Positions 1-5,063 of a stretch of DNA of 6,606 bases are shown piece by piece (the stretch's first letter is position 1; every line of letters begins with the position of its first letter). A program made the position numbers and the translations under genes. A model generated the notes under the pieces. That model had not been told where the DNA came from and did no database searches. It saw only the letters and a list, made by a program, of their open reading frames with translations. The stretch lies in the NCBI GenBank assembly GCA_029287305.1, contig JARFRJ010000414.1:1-6606 (forward strand). Direction: 5' to 3'. This DNA is from Hyphomonas sp. GTDB lineage: Bacteria > Pseudomonadota > Alphaproteobacteria > Caulobacterales > Hyphomonadaceae.

Positions 1-1
1 G

Positions 2-241
2 ACCGTGCAAAAATCCCTCGAAATGGGCTTAACCCTAGCCATTGATGGCAGGATTGCGCCCTGGCTCGGCACTTGGCCAATTTTAGGAGTTGTCGCCACT
101 TTGGGGGGCTTTTTGTTCCTACGCAGCGCGCTGACCCTGTCTGCACCTCCTTTGATGATATTCTCACCCGATTTGAAACGATTTTTCACGCCGCTTTGGG
201 GACTTATCAAAAATTTACGTCCGCGAAAAGTGGTTGGCTAA
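2..241 (+). CDS. lptF: LptF, LPS export permease (C-terminal end, cut by window start)
   Basis: This is the last 79 residues of an YjgP/YjgQ-family permease; the reading frame is open to the left edge, so the GTG at position 5 is an internal codon and not a start. LptF pairs with LptG and the LptB ATPase to extract lipopolysaccharide from the inner membrane and pass it to the periplasmic bridge. The fragment shows the end of the fifth membrane segment, a short polar turn (IDGRIAPW), a last hydrophobic segment (about GTWPILGVVATLGGFLFL) and a basic cytoplasmic tail (KNLRPRK), which is the normal ending of this family. The assignment to LptF rests mainly on position: the TAA is followed after 3 bases by the ATG of lptG, and lptF-lptG is a standard order. 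From sequence alone, 79 residues would not separate LptF from LptG. Confidence 0.85.
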   Translation, partial: TVQKSLEMGLTLAIDGRIAPWLGTWPILGVVATLGGFLFLRSALTLSAPPLMIFSPDLKRFFTPLWGLIKNLRPRKVVG

Positions 242-244
242 AGC

Positions 245-1306
245 ATGAAGCGTATTGGTTTCTATCTCAGTGGTATGTTCTTCACACGCTGGCTAATGAC
301 TGCCTTTGGTATGATCACTTTGGCGGGGCTCTTGGATTCGCTGGCCAATGCATCGCAAATTTCAGCCAGTGATCAGGGCGGCGCGCTGCGATATATGACG
401 CTGCGTTTACCGGTTATTTTTGACCTGTTATTTCTGTTCTCTCTCATGCTGGCTATTCTCTTGACCTATGTCTCTTTGATCCGGCGTAATGAGCTGGTGG
501 CTCTGCAAGCGGCGGGCCTGTCCAGCATCGCGCAGATTAAAGCGCTATTTCCCATTGTTTTACTTATTTCCGGACTGTCGCTGTTTGCCATAGACCGTAC
601 CTTGCCGTCCTCTGTTCAGGCTTTGAATGATTGGGGCATCGGTGAATATAAAGGCGGAAATGTCTCCAGCGACGCCCCTCTCTGGATTAATGACAATGAT
701 CTGTTTGTGCGCATAGAAAGCCGGGAAAACCTGCAAAATCTGAAAAACCTTACCCTTTTTCAAAGAAATGCAGATGGCTATATCCAACGCGTGACTTGGG
801 CAGATACAGCGCGCTATGATGGCTCTGTCTGGCGGTTGGAGAATATAAGCACTATGATCAGTGAGGGACTGGCCTTCATACCGCCGCCTATGGAGGTTTG
901 GGAAACGCGTCAAAATCCGGTCCTGATTGACAAACTGGCTGCCGATCCGCGTAATCTTTCGATTAAGGACTTAAGACAATTTTCCACGTTCAGCAGTTCA
1001 GGAAGCCGCCCCTCTGCGGCCTATCGTGTCTGGCTTGTCAAACGCCTCATTTTGCCGGTCTCCGCGCTCGCTCTGCTCTTTCTCGCCGTACCGATCATGC
1101 AGCGGCTGGGGCGACGCGATAGCGGGACAGCGGCGCTGATTATCGGCGTCGGGATTACATTCCTGTTTTTAATTCTCGATGGTATAATGGTGACGATGGG
1201 CGGGGCAGGCGCGCTGACCCCGGCCCTTGCCGCCCTGATCGCCAGTCTTCTATTGGGCTGCGGCGCAGCCTATCTCTGGCTCAAACAGGAATTAATGGAA
1301 GCCTGA
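245..1306 (+). CDS. lptG: LptG, LPS export system permease
   Basis: A complete 353-residue YjgP/YjgQ permease, the usual length for LptG. With LptF it forms the membrane part of the LptB2FG ABC transporter that drives LPS out of the inner membrane. The layout is the family's: membrane segments at about 12-30, 58-78 and 101-116, a large periplasmic beta-jellyroll region at about 120-265, then segments at about 267-284, 296-316 and 325-345. After the second segment, RRNELVALQAAGLS (about 80-93) matches the cytoplasmic coupling helix that contacts LptB. The ATG lies 3 bases after the lptF stop with no strong Shine-Dalgarno sequence, which suggests co-transcription and translational coupling. The gene ends 22 bases before the convergent secB stop. 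LptB, LptA and LptC are not in the window. Confidence 0.95.
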   Translation: MKRIGFYLSGMFFTRWLMTAFGMITLAGLLDSLANASQISASDQGGALRYMTLRLPVIFDLLFLFSLMLAILLTYVSLIRRNELVALQAAGLSSIAQIKALFPIVLLISGLSLFAIDRTLPSSVQALNDWGIGEYKGGNVSSDAPLWINDNDLFVRIESRENLQNLKNLTLFQRNADGYIQRVTWADTARYDGSVWRLENISTMISEGLAFIPPPMEVWETRQNPVLIDKLAADPRNLSIKDLRQFSTFSSSGSRPSAAYRVWLVKRLILPVSALALLFLAVPIMQRLGRRDSGTAALIIGVGITFLFLILDGIMVTMGGAGALTPALAALIASLLLGCGAAYLWLKQELMEA

Positions 1307-1328
1307 TCCATACACCGATAAAGCCGCT

Positions 1329-1880
1329 TTAGGCTGAGCCGGTTTCTATGGTCGCTGAAGCTGCACCCGATTCGAGCGTCGCCTGTTTCTCCGCTCTTTG
1401 CTTAAGATACAGGCTCATAAAATCAATAGGATCAATCAAAAGCGGAGGAAAGCCGCCATCAATCGTCACATTGGAGATAACTTGACGCGCATAGGGAAAT
1501 AATAGGCGCGGGCATTCAACCAGCAAAGGCAATTCAATTTGCTCTGGCTTGAAATTATTCAAGGCGAAGAGGCCTGCATAATCAAGTTCCAAAACAAACA
1601 GCGTCTTATCCTCAGCTTTCGCGGTCGCCTTGATCTGCATGATCACTTCATGAATATTTTTCTCTTTGTCTTCCTGACGGGCATCAATATCAACGCGCAT
1701 TTCCATGCTGGGCTGTGCGGAGGGTTTTCTGACCAAAGGATTTTCAAAAGATAAATCCTTGGTATATTGCGCCAGAATATTGATGGATGGACGCACCGCA
1801 CCTTGTGGTTGTGCCGTTGCAGCAGCGTCGGCTGCGATCGGTTCATCTGTACTATTTGAGTTTCCGTTTGTTTCTGCCAT
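1329..1880 (-). CDS. secB: SecB, protein-export chaperone
   Basis: A 183-residue SecB. This cytosolic tetrameric chaperone keeps precursor proteins unfolded and hands them to SecA at the Sec translocon. The core is well conserved: INILAQYTKDLSFENP (about 33-48) is the first strand region, LELDYAGLFAL (about 97-107) the middle strand, and CPRLLFPYARQVISNVTIDG (about 123-142) followed by GFPPLLIDPIDF (143-154) is the family signature. The first 30 residues form a low-complexity acidic, Ala/Gln-rich extension, and the 20-residue tail is also low in complexity; both are common in alphaproteobacterial SecB. The start has an AGAGGG Shine-Dalgarno sequence (1885-1890, minus strand) 4 bases upstream. 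It is convergent with lptG and divergent from the Tim44-like gene. The secB/Tim44 pairing is, to my knowledge, recurrent in alphaproteobacteria. Confidence 0.96.
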   Translation of the reverse strand: MAETNGNSNSTDEPIAADAAATAQPQGAVRPSINILAQYTKDLSFENPLVRKPSAQPSMEMRVDIDARQEDKEKNIHEVIMQIKATAKAEDKTLFVLELDYAGLFALNNFKPEQIELPLLVECPRLLFPYARQVISNVTIDGGFPPLLIDPIDFMSLYLKQRAEKQATLESGAASATIETGSA

Positions 1881-1900
1881 GATACCCTCTCAAAAAAATC

Positions 1901-1929
1901 CCGATAGCACGCAACTATTTCATATGCAA
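1901..1929 (-). promoter_or_regulatory. Possible secB promoter
   Basis: On the minus strand TTGCAT (1924-1929) and TATCGG (1901-1906) are separated by exactly 17 bases and would give a short leader of roughly 15 bases before the secB ATG. The -35 is fair, but the -10 is a poor match to TATAAT, so this is only a candidate. No equally convincing promoter is seen for the divergent Tim44-like gene; a TTATAT at 1958-1963 could act as its -10. Confidence 0.3.
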
Positions 1930-1999
1930 TGGGGCTGGCAGAGATGCCAATAAGGGCTTATATGTAGAGGAACTGAAACAAGCTCTGTGAGACAAATCA

Positions 2000-2590
2000 T
2001 TGATAGAAGTTCTAATCATGGCCGGCGTAACATTATTTGTATTAAGCCGACTTTATATCGCCCTTGGCAGTGATGACGGTCCCCCCAAGGGCCGCAAACG
2101 CACTCTGCAAGAACAACCGGTTGGCAAAAGCGATCCGGTTATGCCGCAGATTAATCGCGAGCCTATCTTTAATGGGCCCGGCGCGAAAGGCTTGCTGGAT
2201 ATTTACCGGGCCGACAATGCGTTCAATGCCGATGCCTTTATCAAGGGCAGCCGCGAGGCCTATAAGATGATCCTGGCCGCTTTTGCCAGTGGGGACAGAG
2301 ACACGCTGAAACCGCTCCTTGATGAGGATGTCTATGAAGCTTGGGATAAGGCCATAACCGAACGCAAGCAAAGCGGTGCGCCGGCTTATGACCTGCTGCG
2401 CATCCGTAAACTGGAAATAGACGATGCTGAATTGGATGGACAGATCGCCCGCATAATGGTGCGCTATGAAGCTGAGCTTAGCGATGGCGAGAATATGACA
2501 TCCACACGCGATATCTGGACCTATAAACGCAATGTCTCCCAATCAGACCCAAACTGGGTTTTGGATGATGTCAGTCAGGTCAAAGACTGA
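2000..2590 (+). CDS. Tim44/TimA-family membrane-anchored protein
   Basis: A 196-residue protein with the bacterial Tim44-like layout: one N-terminal membrane anchor (about residues 3-20), a charged low-complexity linker (about 24-60), then a Tim44-like domain (about 62-192) containing the typical DIWTYKR strand and a W-x-L-D-D ending. Mitochondrial Tim44 tethers Hsp70 to the import channel; the bacterial relatives are regarded as membrane-attached adaptors of uncertain role. I chose the TTG at 2000 because it puts the family's R-L-x-x-x-L-G element at residues 17-23, where homologues have it. The only ATG near the N-terminus, at 2018, would cut six residues from the anchor. An in-frame TGA at 1988 excludes longer forms. 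The Shine-Dalgarno sequence is weak (GTGAGA, 1987-1992). Divergent from secB, which supports a link to protein export or the envelope, but that is inference. Confidence 0.88.
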   Translation: MIEVLIMAGVTLFVLSRLYIALGSDDGPPKGRKRTLQEQPVGKSDPVMPQINREPIFNGPGAKGLLDIYRADNAFNADAFIKGSREAYKMILAAFASGDRDTLKPLLDEDVYEAWDKAITERKQSGAPAYDLLRIRKLEIDDAELDGQIARIMVRYEAELSDGENMTSTRDIWTYKRNVSQSDPNWVLDDVSQVKD

Positions 2591-2629
2591 TGTCAATCCT
2601 GGATGCGTCCAAAGCACTTTGAGCATACT

Positions 2630-2652
2630 CTAAAATCGAACCCTAAAATCGA
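2630..2652 (+). repeat. Two direct copies of CTAAAATCGA, 13 bp apart
   Basis: CTAAAATCGA occurs at 2630-2639 and 2643-2652 in the 145-bp gap between the Tim44-like gene and the VOC gene. Each copy carries a TAAAAT that resembles a -10 hexamer, and TTGAGC (2619-2624) lies 19 bases before the second one, so a weak promoter for the VOC gene is possible. It may equally be a chance short duplication. Confidence 0.4.
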
Positions 2653-2723
2653 GCCTGTCCGAAACATTATGGCCAGATGAAGACCGATTTTAATGGTATG
2701 TTGCCATATTGTTCTTTGTATCT

Positions 2724-2730
2724 GGGAGAG
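2724..2730 (+). promoter_or_regulatory. Ribosome binding site that sets the VOC gene start
   Basis: GGGAGAG lies 5 bases before the ATG at 2736. This supports that ATG over the in-frame TTG at 2709, whose nine extra residues do not resemble the start of this family. Confidence 0.75.
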
Positions 2731-2735
2731 TTATT

Positions 2736-3113
2736 ATGATTGGTTATGTGACATTGGGAACGAAAGATTTGGCGCGGGGCGCTGTCTTTTATGACGCCTT
2801 GGCAGCCGAACTTGAGACACCGCGCATGATGGAAATGGATGAATTTATTGCGTGGGGAAAGATGGATGGCCCGGCCGGAATCGGGCTGACCAAGCCTTAT
2901 GATGGCAAAGAGCCGAGCGTCGGCAATGGTGTGATGGTTGCTTTGCAAGCTCGCGATAAGGATCAAGTCCATCGGCTTTATGATCTGGCTTTAGCCAATG
3001 GCGGCACATGTGAGGGCGAACCTGGTCCACGTGGAGATGGGGGTTTTTATGCCGCCTATTTCCGGGACCCGGACGGCAATAAACTAAATGCGTTTTGCAT
3101 GGTCGCATCCTGA
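2736..3113 (+). CDS. VOC-fold (glyoxalase/bleomycin-resistance-like) protein
   Basis: A 125-residue protein of the vicinal-oxygen-chelate superfamily with two beta-alpha-beta-beta-beta modules. The first begins IGYVTLGTKDLARGAVFYDAL (about residues 2-22). The second ends in GGFYAAYFRDPDGNKLNAF (about 102-120), the common closing motif. VOC proteins include glyoxalase I, dioxygenases, isomerases and drug-binding proteins, so the substrate cannot be read from the fold. The usual metal ligands seem to be missing: the first strand has Thr6 where a His is common, and the closing motif has Asn118 (N-K-L-N) where metal enzymes have Glu. A metal-dependent glyoxalase I is therefore unlikely. The protein matches in style a widespread, uncharacterised proteobacterial VOC group. 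It has its own ribosome site and probably its own promoter. Confidence 0.85.
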   Translation: MIGYVTLGTKDLARGAVFYDALAAELETPRMMEMDEFIAWGKMDGPAGIGLTKPYDGKEPSVGNGVMVALQARDKDQVHRLYDLALANGGTCEGEPGPRGDGGFYAAYFRDPDGNKLNAFCMVAS

Positions 3114-3151
3114 GGCGCTTGCGCGCATTCGGGCGACTATAAGCGACCGGC

Positions 3152-3213
3152 TAGATAGTGTAACGACGAGCCGCGCGACGAGCCGTGCGACGAGCCGCGC
3201 GGCGGGCTATCTA
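3152..3213 (+). repeat. 12-bp GC-rich tandem repeat bounded by a 7-bp inverted repeat
   Basis: Units of CGACGAGCCGCG lie at 3164-3175, 3176-3187 (one change, C to T) and 3188-3199, followed by a degenerate stub to about 3207. The block is flanked by TAGATAG (3152-3158) and its exact reverse complement CTATCTA (3207-3213). The last unit runs into a 10-bp palindrome, GCCGCGCGGC (3194-3203). It lies 38 bp after the VOC stop and could end that transcript as a structured element, but no T-tract follows, so I do not call it an intrinsic terminator. Confidence 0.7.
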
Positions 3214-3263
3214 TGTATTTTGGTGGGACGCGCTCTATTTTTTAAAAATTTCGCTTCAAAAAA

Positions 3264-3291
3264 TTGACAGCGCCGAAAGGCCTGCTATTAC
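3264..3291 (+). promoter_or_regulatory. Promoter of tRNA-Asn
   Basis: A perfect -35 TTGACA (3264-3269) is followed after 16 bases by TATTAC (3286-3291), preceded by TG one base away (TGCTATTAC, an extended -10). The start of transcription would fall about 10 bases before the tRNA. The stretch just upstream (about 3233-3263) is rich in A and T runs, as in an UP element. This is the strongest sigma-70-type promoter in the window. Confidence 0.75.
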
Positions 3292-3308
3292 ATTTTTCTT
3301 GGTTATAT

Positions 3309-3384
3309 TCCGTGATAGCTCAGTTGGTAGAGCAGGCGACTGTTAATCGCCCGGTCGTAGGTTCGAGCCCTACTCACGGAGCCA
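3309..3384 (+). tRNA. tRNA-Asn (anticodon GTT)
   Basis: A complete 76-base cloverleaf with CCA encoded. The acceptor stem TCCGTGA (3309-3315) pairs fully with TCACGGA (3374-3380), with discriminator G3381 and CCA at 3382-3384. The D stem is GCTC/GAGC (3318-3321, 3330-3333). The anticodon stem is GGCGA/TCGCC (3335-3339, 3347-3351) with loop CTGTTAA, giving anticodon GTT at 3342-3344, which reads AAC and AAT. The T stem is GTAGG/CCTAC (3357-3361, 3369-3373) with loop TTCGAGC. All stems pair without mismatch, so the gene looks functional. No clear T-rich terminator follows. Confidence 0.97.
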
Positions 3385-3422
3385 ACCCTCCCCCTTATTT
3401 AACCAAGTAAATTTCCTTAACG

Positions 3423-3473
3423 CATTGGTTTTCATAAGGGAATACCCAGTTGGGCCAATGGGGTGTTTCCCTT
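3423..3473 (+). other. Two mutually exclusive stem-loops downstream of tRNA-Asn
   Basis: Stem A pairs CATTGG (3423-3428) with CCAATG (3455-3460) and encloses CCCA/TGGG (3445-3448, 3451-3454). Stem B pairs AAGGGAA (3436-3442) with TTCCCTT (3467-3473), extended by ACCC/GGGT (3444-3447, 3461-3464). The strands of A and B interleave, so they would compete or form a pseudoknot. No T-tract follows stem B, so it is not a standard terminator. Confidence 0.4.
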
Positions 3474-3611
3474 TGCCTGTGAAATTGAGTGTCTTTGCAA
3501 AGCGGTATCGCTTATTTTGATAAATTTTGATCGAGCAGATCAAGATGAGGGCTTATTGAGGTTCATTGGCTCCATTTGAGCCCTTTTCATCCCCAGCCAC
3601 GCTGTGGCCCG

Positions 3612-3715
3612 TCCAAGCTTGTCGTCCAGGCTTGTCGCCCAAGCTTGTCGCCCAAGCTTGTCGCCCAAGCTTGTCGCCCAAGCTTGTCGCCCAAGCTTGT
3701 CGCCCAAGCTTGTCA
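3612..3715 (+). repeat. Eight tandem copies of a 13-bp unit containing the palindrome CAAGCTTG
   Basis: The unit CCCAAGCTTGTCG is repeated without gaps at 3612, 3625, 3638, 3651, 3664, 3677, 3690 and 3703. Units 3 to 7 are identical. Unit 1 begins with T instead of C, unit 2 begins with T and has CAGGCTTG, and unit 8 ends in A rather than G. Seven of the eight units carry the perfect 8-bp palindrome CAAGCTTG, so any two can pair. Thirteen is not a multiple of 3, so the array is not built like a protein repeat. The identical centre with divergent edges fits recent expansion by slippage or unequal exchange. It ends about 30 bp before the LexA box of the downstream polymerase. Confidence 0.95.
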
Positions 3716-3726
3716 ATCCGTATATT
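3697..3726 (+). promoter_or_regulatory. Possible promoter of the Y-family polymerase gene
   Basis: TTGTCG (3697-3702), inside the seventh 13-bp unit, lies 18 bases before TATATT (3721-3726). The match to consensus is partial (TTGaca, TATaaT). If real, transcription would begin near 3733, just upstream of the LexA box, and the repeat array would supply the -35 element. No other pair at good spacing stands out. Confidence 0.35.
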
Positions 3727-3745
3727 TTATGGCGACCGACCAAAT

Positions 3746-3760
3746 GTTCTTTAAATGTTC
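3746..3760 (+). promoter_or_regulatory. LexA (SOS) box, alphaproteobacterial type
   Basis: GTTCTTTAAATGTTC is an exact GTTC-N7-GTTC, the direct-repeat operator bound by LexA in alphaproteobacteria; it differs from the CTGT-N8-ACAG palindrome of enterics. It ends 23 bases before the ATG of a translesion polymerase, the kind of gene LexA represses. The AT-rich spacer is also typical. Together these make a functional SOS operator likely. Confidence 0.85.
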
Positions 3761-3783
3761 TGTTTCGTCGGGTATAAGTGGCT

Positions 3784-5034
3784 ATGCGGAAAATTACGGA
3801 CATTGAAACCCTCTATATCGACTTTGACGCTTTCTTTGCCAATGCTGAAAAGCAGTTGTGTCCAGATTTGCGCACCCGTCCTGTCGGGGTTATTCCGCTT
3901 GCCTCAGAGCATACCAGCCTGATTGCGCGCTGTTATATGGCCAAAGCCGCCGGACTAACGCGCGGCAGTTCTGTGGCAGAAGCGCGGGCGCGGTGTCCGG
4001 ATATTGCGTTGCCGATCGCGCGCCATGATGAATATGTCAAACTTCATCACCGGATTTTGGCTGAGATTGATCGCCATGTTCCGGTCCAGAAAGTCTGGTC
4101 GATCGATGAAATGGAGTGCGTCTTGATTGGCTCTGAACGGGCGCGCTGCATAGAGATTGCACACGCCATTCGCGACGGTTTGGCAGAGGCGATTGGCCCT
4201 TGGGTGACGCCGTCCATCGGGCTGGCGCCAAATCAGTTTCTAGCCAAGGTCGCGGCGGAAATGGATAAGCCAAACGGCTTTGTTATCTTACGTGCTGAAG
4301 ACCTGCCCGGCCCTTTATTTGATTTGAAATTGACCGATTTGCCCGGCATTGCAAACGGCATTTACAAACGGCTCGGCCAGGCGGGTGTGTTCAGTGTGAA
4401 GGATTTATGGAATCTGGCTCCCAAACATGCCCGCGCCATCTGGCGCAGCGTGGAAGGTGAGCGGTTCTGGGCGCAATTGCATGGCTATGCTGTCTCAAGG
4501 CCGGAAACGGTCCGGCGTATGTTTGGTCATGGCCGTATACTGTCAAACGAGTGGCGCATGCCGGACAAAGCGCGCCATTGCCTGCGCCTATTGACCACGA
4601 AAGCAGCGCGGCGATTACGCCGGGAAGCCTATCTGGCGCGCGCTTTGTCTGTGTCTTTTCAGGCCGCAGACGGCCAGCGCTGGCAGGGCGAGGCAAGCTT
4701 TGCGCCGGCGCGCGATGATTATCGGTTTCTGCACACAGCGAGCGCGCTTTTTGATGCGGCAATTTCTACTTATCGCGTGAAACGGCTGAAAAAGGTTTCT
4801 GTTATGTTGCATGGACTGACCCGTTCAGAGGAGGTCAGCCATGATCTGTTTGAGCAGGCCGACGCCCGTGATCAGCGTACCCGATGGGAAACGCTCACAG
4901 ATGTCGTGGATGGTCTGAATACGCGCTATCAGGGGTCTGCGGTCTCACTTGGTCCGCTTTATCAGCCGCCGGGCGGCTATGCGGGCGCCAAAATTGCCTT
5001 TGGCCGCGTTCCTGAACTGGAAGATTTTGGCTAG
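3784..5034 (+). CDS. Y-family translesion DNA polymerase (DinB/UmuC-like, ImpB/MucB/SamB family)
   Basis: A 416-residue Y-family polymerase that would copy past DNA lesions at the cost of accuracy. Palm and finger motifs are intact: YIDFDAFF has catalytic Asp13 and the aromatic steric-gate position Phe18, and WSIDE has Asp108-Glu109. SIGLAPNQFLAKVA (144-157) with MDKPNGF matches the pol IV palm. Helix-hairpin-helix-like thumb residues follow (about 185-208), then a divergent little finger from about 240. The tail ends KIAFGRVPELEDFG and has no QLxLGL-type clamp motif like that of E. coli pol IV. The catalytic residues exclude the inactive ImuB. Relatives in alphaproteobacteria are often labelled 'type VI secretion protein ImpB', a misnomer. 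An in-frame TAA at 3775-3777 leaves only GTG 3778 or ATG 3784 as start; neither has a strong ribosome site, and I prefer the ATG. A LexA box lies upstream. No umuD, imuA or dnaE2 is adjacent. Confidence 0.9.
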   Translation: MRKITDIETLYIDFDAFFANAEKQLCPDLRTRPVGVIPLASEHTSLIARCYMAKAAGLTRGSSVAEARARCPDIALPIARHDEYVKLHHRILAEIDRHVPVQKVWSIDEMECVLIGSERARCIEIAHAIRDGLAEAIGPWVTPSIGLAPNQFLAKVAAEMDKPNGFVILRAEDLPGPLFDLKLTDLPGIANGIYKRLGQAGVFSVKDLWNLAPKHARAIWRSVEGERFWAQLHGYAVSRPETVRRMFGHGRILSNEWRMPDKARHCLRLLTTKAARRLRREAYLARALSVSFQAADGQRWQGEASFAPARDDYRFLHTASALFDAAISTYRVKRLKKVSVMLHGLTRSEEVSHDLFEQADARDQRTRWETLTDVVDGLNTRYQGSAVSLGPLYQPPGGYAGAKIAFGRVPELEDFG

Positions 5035-5063
5035 CAGGTGTCCGAGTTTCAGGCGGGTGCAGC

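Larger units (their letters stand above)
3385..3777. other. 393-bp stretch without genes between tRNA-Asn and the Y-family polymerase
   Basis: No convincing coding frame is present on either strand; the open frames over 3540-3806 are translations of a 13-bp repeat. From left to right it holds competing stems (3423-3473), a dyad TTGATC-N5-GATCAA (3527-3543), a loose stem AGGGCT/AGCCCT (3548-3553 with 3579-3584) followed by a short T run, a small hairpin GCCAC-GCT-GTGGC (3596-3608), the 13-bp array (3612-3715), a possible promoter and the LexA box. The density of structure suggests regulatory DNA and possibly a small RNA. I cannot support a specific RNA family. Confidence 0.6.

Noticed and set aside
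560..913. Minus-strand open frame inside lptG.
   Set aside because: It is a shadow frame of a strongly conserved gene and shows no recognisable motif.
1319..1335. Bidirectional terminator between lptG and secB (TAAAGC-C-GCTTTA, and AGCC/GGCT).
   Set aside because: The palindrome leaves a one-base loop, the alternative stem has only four pairs, and there is no T-tract in either direction.
2042..2542. 166-residue minus-strand open frame inside the Tim44-like gene.
   Set aside because: It is antisense to a gene with clear family features and has no domain I recognise; it most likely reflects codon bias.
3527..3543. TTGATC-N5-GATCAA dyad resembling an FNR/FixK anaerobox.
   Set aside because: The FNR-type box is TTGAT-N4-ATCAA; here the half-sites are 7 bases apart, 3 too many. 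It remains a plain dyad that could bind another regulator.
3612..3715. CRISPR array or plasmid iterons.
   Set aside because: There are no unique spacers between units, the unit is only 13 bp, and no cas or rep gene is in the window.
3309..3777. Genomic-island attachment site at the 3' end of tRNA-Asn.
   Set aside because: I see no second copy of the tRNA 3' end in the window and no integrase gene.
3540..3806. Several open frames on both strands across the 13-bp array, giving repeated LSPKLVAQACRP-like or LGRQAWATSLGDK-like peptides.
   Set aside because: They arise because a 13-bp repeat without stop codons stays open in several frames. They have no ribosome sites and no homology I recognise, and the repeat length is not a multiple of 3.
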